Of a stretch of DNA of 64,000 nt, positions 58,601-64,000 are shown piece by piece. This DNA is from Pardosa pseudoannulata (lineage: Eukaryota; Arthropoda; Arachnida; Araneae; Lycosidae). The position numbers and the translations under genes were made by a program. Location: assembly GCA_032207245.1 (NCBI GenBank), contig JAGEOH010000236.1:1-64000 (forward strand), in the 5' to 3' direction. Below the pieces are notes generated by a model. It did no database searches and was not told the origin of the DNA. It was given only the letters and a program-made list of their open reading frames with translations. The stretch's first letter is position 1; every line of letters starts with the position of its first letter.

Positions 58601-61600
58601 AGGCTATACTGGAGAGTTTCATTAACGTACTTTAAGTAGTTTCGTTAATATCGTCGAACTTGTATATTTGGCCTGTTTAGACGCTAAAAGTCAATTTTGA
58701 GAGACAAGCGATTTTAAGCGAACTACTCAAGCTCTTGTCATTAGACTTGCTTATATAGTTTAAAACACGGTTTTAGGCTATACTGGAGAGTTTCATTAAC
58801 GTACTTTAAGTAGTTTCGTTAATATCGTCGAACTTGTATATTTGGCCTGTTTAGACGCTAAAAGTCAATTTTGAGAGACAAGCGATTTTAAGCGAACTAC
58901 TCAAGCTCTTGTCATTAGACTTGCTTATATAGCTTAAAACACGGTTTTAGGCTATACTGGAGAGTTTCATTAACGTACTTTAAGTAGTTTCGTTAATATC
59001 GTCGAACTTGTATATTTGGCCTGTTTAGACGCTAAAAGTCAATTTTGAGAGACAAGCGATTTTAAGCGAACTACTCAAGCTCTTGTCATTAGACTTGCTT
59101 ATATAGCTTAAAACACGGTTTTAGGCTATACTGGAGAGTTTCATTAACGTACTTTAAGTAGTTTCGTTAATATCGTCGAACTTGTATATTTGGCCTGTTT
59201 AGACGCTAAAAGTCAATTTTGAGAGACAAGCGATTTTAAGCGAACTACTCAAGCTCTTGTCATTAGACTTGCTTATATAGCTTAAAACACGGTTTTAGGC
59301 TATACTGGAGAGTTTCATTAACGTACTTTAAGTAGTTTCGTTAATATCGTCGAACTTGTATATTTGGCCTGTTTAGACGCTAAAAGTCAATTTTGAGAAA
59401 CAAGCGATTTTAAGCGAACTACTCAAGCTCTTGTCATTAGACTTGCTTATATAGCTTAAAACACGGTTTTAGGCTATACTGGAGAGTTTCATTAACGTAC
59501 TTTAAGTAGTTTCGTTAATATCGTCGAACTTGTATATTTGGCCTGTTTAGACGCTAAAAGTCAATTTTGAGAAACAAGCGATTTTAAGCGAACTACTCAA
59601 GCTCTTGTCATTAGACTTGCTTATATAGCTTAAAACACGGTTTTAGGCTATACTGGAGAGTTTCATTAACGTACTTTAAGTAGTTTCGTTAATATCGTCG
59701 AACTTGTATATTTGGCCTGTTTAGACGCTAAAAGTCAATTTTGAGAAACAAGCGATTTTAAGCGAACTACTCAAGCTCTCGTCATTAGACTTGCTTATAT
59801 AGCATAAAACACGGTTTTAGGCTATACTAGAGAGTTTCATTAACGTACTTTAAGTAGTTTCGTTAATATCGTCGAACTTGTATATTTGGACTGTTTAGAC
59901 GCTAAAAGTCAATTTTGAGAAACAAGCGATTTTAAGCGAACTACTCAAGCTCTTGTCATTAGACTTGCTTAAATAGCGTAAAACACGGTTTTAGGCTATA
60001 CTGGAGAGTTTCATTAACGTACTTTAAGTAGTTTCGTTAATATCGTCGAACTTGTATATTTGGCCTGTTTAGACGCTAAAAGTCAATTTTGAGAGACAAG
60101 CGATTTTAAGCGAACTACTCAAGCTCTTGTCATTAGACTTGCTTATATAGCTTAAAACACGGTTTTAGGCTATACTGGAGAGTTTCATTAACGTACTTTA
60201 AGTAGTTTCGTTAATATCGTCGAACTTGTATATTTGGCCTGTTTAGACGCTAAAAGTCAATTTTGAGAGACAAGCGATTTTAAGCGAACTACTCAAGCTC
60301 TTGTCATTAGACTTGCTTATATAGCTTAAAACACGGTTTTAGGCTATACTGGAGAGTTTCATTAACGTACTTTAAGTAGTTTCGTTAATATCGTCGAACT
60401 TGTATATTTGGCCTGTTTAGACGCTAAAAGTCAATTTTGAGAAACAAGCGATTTTAAGCGAACTACTCAAGCTCTTGTCATTAGACTTGCTTATATAGCT
60501 TAAAACACGGTTTTAGGCTATACTGGAAAGTTTCATTAACGTACTTTAAGTAGTTTCGTTAATATCGTCGAACTTGTATATTTGGACTGTTTAGACGCTA
60601 AAAGTCAATTTTGAGAAACAAGCGATTTTAAGCGAACTACTCAAGCTCTTGTCATTAGACTTGCTTATATAGCTTAAAACACGGTTTTAGGCTATACTGG
60701 AGAGTTTCATTAACGGACTTTAAGTAGTTTCGTTAATATCGTCGAAGTTGTATATTTGGCCTGTTTAGGTGCTAAAAGTCAATTTTGAGAGACAAGCGAT
60801 TTTAAGCGAACTACTCAAGCTCTTGTCATTAGACTTGCTTATATAGCTTAAAACACGGTTTTAGGCTATACTGGAGAGTTTCATTAACGTACTTTAAGTA
60901 GTTTCGTTAATATCGTCGAACTTGTATATTTGGCCTGTTTAGACGCTAAAAGTCAATTTTGAGAAACAAGCGATTTTAAGCGAACTACTCAAGCTCTTGT
61001 CATTAGACTTGCTTATATAGCTTAAAACACGGTTTTAGGCTATACTGGAGAGTTTCATTAACGTACTTTAAGTAGTTTCGTTAATATCGTCGAACTTGTA
61101 TATTTGGACTAATTAGACGCTAAAAGTCAATTTTGAGAGACAAGCGATTTTAAGCGAACTACTCAAGCTCTTGTCATTAGACTTGCTTATATAGCTTAAA
61201 ACACGGTTTTAGGCTATACTGGAGAGTTTCATTAACGTACTTTAAGTAGTTTCGTTAATATCGTCGAACTTGTATATTTGGCCTGTTTAGACGCTAAAAG
61301 TCAATTTTGAGAGACAAGCGATTTTAAGCGAACTACTCAAGCTCTTGTCATTAGACTTGCTTATATAGCTTAAAACACGGTTTTAGGCTATACTGGAGAG
61401 TTTCATTAACGTACTTTAAGTAGTTTCGTTAATATCGTCGAACTTGTATATTTGGCCTGTTTAGACGCTAAAAGTCAATTTTGAGAGACAAGCGATTTTA
61501 AGCGAACTACTCAAGCTCTTGTCATTAGACTTGCTTATATAGCTTAAAACACGGTTTTAGGCTATACTGGAGAGTTTCATTAACGTACTTTAAGTAGTTT

Positions 61601-64000
61601 CGTTAATATCGTCGAACTTGTATATTTGGCCTGTTTAGACGCTAAAAGTCAATTTTGAGAAACAAGCGATTTTAAGCGAACTACTCAAGCTCTTGTCATT
61701 AGACTTGCTTATATAGCTTAAAACACGGTTTTAGGCTATACTGGAGAGTTTCATTAACGTACTTTAAGTAGTTTCGTTAATATCGTCGAACTTGTATATT
61801 TGGCCTGTTTAGACGCTAAAAGTCAATTTTGAGAAACAAGCGATTTTAAGCGAACTACTCAAGCTCTTGTCATTAGACTTGCTTATATAGCTTAAAACAC
61901 GGTTTTAGGCTATACTGGAGAGTTTCATTAACGTACTTTAAGTAGTTTCGTTAATATCGTCGAACTTGTATATTTGGCCTGTTTAGACGCTAAAAGTCAA
62001 TTTTGAGAGACAAGCGATTTTAAGCGAACTACTCAAGCTCTTGTCATTAGACTTGCTTATATAGCTTAAAACACGGTTTTAGGCTATACTGGAGAGTTTC
62101 ATTAACGTACTTTAAGTAGTTTCGTTAATATCGTCGAACTTGTATATTTGGCCTGTTTAGACGCTAAAAGTCAATTTTGAGAAACAAGCGATTTTAAGCG
62201 AACTACTCAAGCTCTTGTCATTAGACTTGCTTATATAGCTTAAAACACGGTTTTAGGCTATACTGGAGAGTTTCATTAACGTACTTTAAGTAGTTTCGTT
62301 AATATCGTCGAACTTGTATATTTGGCCTGTTTAGACGCTAAAAGTCAATTTTGAGAAACAAGCGATTTTAAGCGAACTACTCAAGCTCTTGTCATTAGAC
62401 TTGCTTATATAGCTTAAAACACGGTTTTAGGCTATACTGGAGAGTTTCATTAACGTACTTTAAGTAGTTTCGTTAATATCGTCGAACTTGTATATTTGGC
62501 CTGTTTAGACGCTAAAAGTCAATTTTGAGAGACAAGCGATTTTAAGCGAACTACTCAAGCTCTTGTCATTAGACTTGCTTATATAGCTTAAAACACGGTT
62601 TTAGGCTATACTGGAGAGTTTCATTAACGTACTTTAAGTAGTTTCGTTAATATCGTCGAACTTGTATATTTGGCCTGTTTAGACGCTAAAAGTCAATTTT
62701 GAGAAACAAGCGATTTTAAGCGAACTACTCAAGCTCTTGTCATTAGACTTGCTTATATAGCTTAAAACACGGTTTTAGGCTATACTGGAGAGTTTCATTA
62801 ACGTACTTTAAGTAGTTTCGTTAATATCGTCGAACTTGTATATTTGGCCTGTTTAGACGCTAAAAGTCAATTTTGAGAGACAAGCGATTTTAAGCGAACT
62901 ACTCAAGCTCTTGTCATTAGACTTGCTTATATAGCTTAAAACACGGTTTTAGGCTATACTGGAGAGTTTCATTAACGTACTTTAAGTAGTTTCGTTAATA
63001 TCGTCGAACTTGTATATTTGGCCTGTTTAGACGCTAAAAGTCAATTTTGAGAGACAAGCGATTTTAAGCGAACTACTCAAGCTCTTGTCATTAGACTTGC
63101 TTATATAGCTTAAAACACGGTTTTAGGCTATACTGGAGAGTTTCATTAACGTACTTTAAGTAGTTTCGTTAATATCGTCGAACTTGTATATTTGGCCTGT
63201 TTAGACGCTAAAAGTCAATTTTGAGAGACAAGCGATTTTAAGCGAACTACTCAAGCTCTTGTCATTAGACTTGCTTATATAGCTTAAAACACGGTTTTAG
63301 GCTATACTGGAGAGTTTCATTAACGTACTTTAAGTAGTTTCGTTAATATCGTCGAACTTGTATATTTGGCCTGTTTAGACGCTAAAAGTCAATTTTGAGA
63401 AACAAGCGATTTTAAGCGAACTACTCAAGCTCTTGTCATTAGACTTGCTTATATAGCTTAAAACACGGTTTTAGGCTATACTGGAGAGTTTCATTAACGT
63501 ACTTTAAGTAGTTTCGTTAATATCGTCGAACTTGTATATTTGGCCTGTTTAGACGCTAAAAGTCAATTTTGAGAGACAAGCGATTTTAAGCGAACTACTC
63601 AAGCTCTTGTCATTAGACTTGCTTATATAGCTTAAAACACGGTTTTAGGCTATACTGGAGAGTTTCATTAACGTACTTTAAGTAGTTTCGTTAATATCGT
63701 CGAACTTGTATATTTGGCCTGTTTAGACGCTAAAAGTCAATTTTGAGAAACAAGCGATTTTAAGCGAACTACTCAAGCTCTTGTCATTAGACTTGCTTAT
63801 ATAGCTTAAAACACGGTTTTAGGCTATACTGGAGAGTTTCATTAACGTACTTTAAGTAGTTTCGTTAATATCGTCGAACTTGTATATTTGGCCTGTTTAG
63901 ACGCTAAAAGTCAATTTTGAGAAACAAGCGATTTTAAGCGAACTACTCAAGCTCTTGTCATTAGACTTGCTTATATAGCTTAAAACACGGTTTTAGGCTA

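Larger units (their letters stand above)
39583..64000 (+). repeat. 174-bp satellite DNA array (about 140 monomers, continues past window)
   Basis: GTTTCATTAACG begins monomers at 39,583, 39,757, 39,931, 40,166, 40,340 and so on to 63,836. The last 135 intervals average 174.04 bases. Monomer G+C is about 35% (61 of 174), with eight CpGs, more than the ~5 expected from base content, so CpG is not depleted. No open reading frame of note exists. Three monomer types succeed one another: GAAATTAAGCG types to ~41.7 kb, GATTTTAAGCG with TTAAATAGCGT to ~49 kb, then TTATATAGCTT with ACTGGAGAG. Each monomer carries two dyads, one at ATTAACG..CGTTAAT and one at TAAAAC..GTTTTA. Confidence 0.97.

Noticed and set aside
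39583..64000. CRISPR array
   Set aside because: The regular spacing is a 174-bp monomer with no unique spacers; every base is part of the repeat, and the context is eukaryotic.
39583..64000. Fixed multi-monomer higher-order repeat in the 174-bp array
   Set aside because: Rare variants recur at different lags (32, 50 and 52 monomers) and most neighbours are simple monomers, so no single higher-order period is supported.

Overview
The window looks like repeat-dominated nuclear DNA from a eukaryote, most likely an arthropod. It holds tRNA-derived SINEs, a Tc1-like element, a piggyBac-like element and a Ty3/gypsy retrotransposon in an AT-rich background. No intact protein-coding gene is visible. 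There is no sign of bacterial organisation: no operons, no ribosome binding sites, and no rRNA or functional tRNA. The species assignment is inference.

Layout. (1) 1-16,359 is a graveyard of mobile elements. It has two direct copies of an unnamed AT-rich repeat (1-625 and 3202-3830), a cluster of SINE heads with a degenerate ~61-bp tail minisatellite (1085-2480), a short Tc1-derived MITE (2590-2775), a decayed Tc1-like transposase (6236-6870), three copies of an AT-rich fold-back family (7490-11990), a deleted piggyBac-like element between palindromic inverted repeats (8429-9782), and a minus-strand Ty3/gypsy relic. In that relic gag, protease, RT, RNase H and integrase can be followed in order from 15,932 down to 12,933. 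(2) 16,360-39,268 is ~22.9 kb of one octamer minisatellite (consensus AAAAAGTG, about 2,860 units). Its variant units are arranged in nested higher-order repeats of about 0.82, 1.66 and 1.85-1.87 kb. (3) 39,269-39,582 is a mosaic junction. (4) 39,583 to the window end is an uninterrupted 174-bp satellite of about 140 monomers that continues beyond 64,000. Monomers are most divergent beside the junction and more uniform rightward. Each carries two neighbouring dyad symmetries.

The most noteworthy structure is the abutment of two large, unrelated tandem arrays beside a transposon-rich flank. This is the kind of architecture expected at a centromere/pericentromere boundary, but sequence alone cannot prove centromere function. 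The very long minus-strand reading frames in the octamer array (up to 518 codons, rich in Phe/Leu/Ser/Thr/His) arise because CACTTTTT contains no stop codon in any frame; they are not called as genes.
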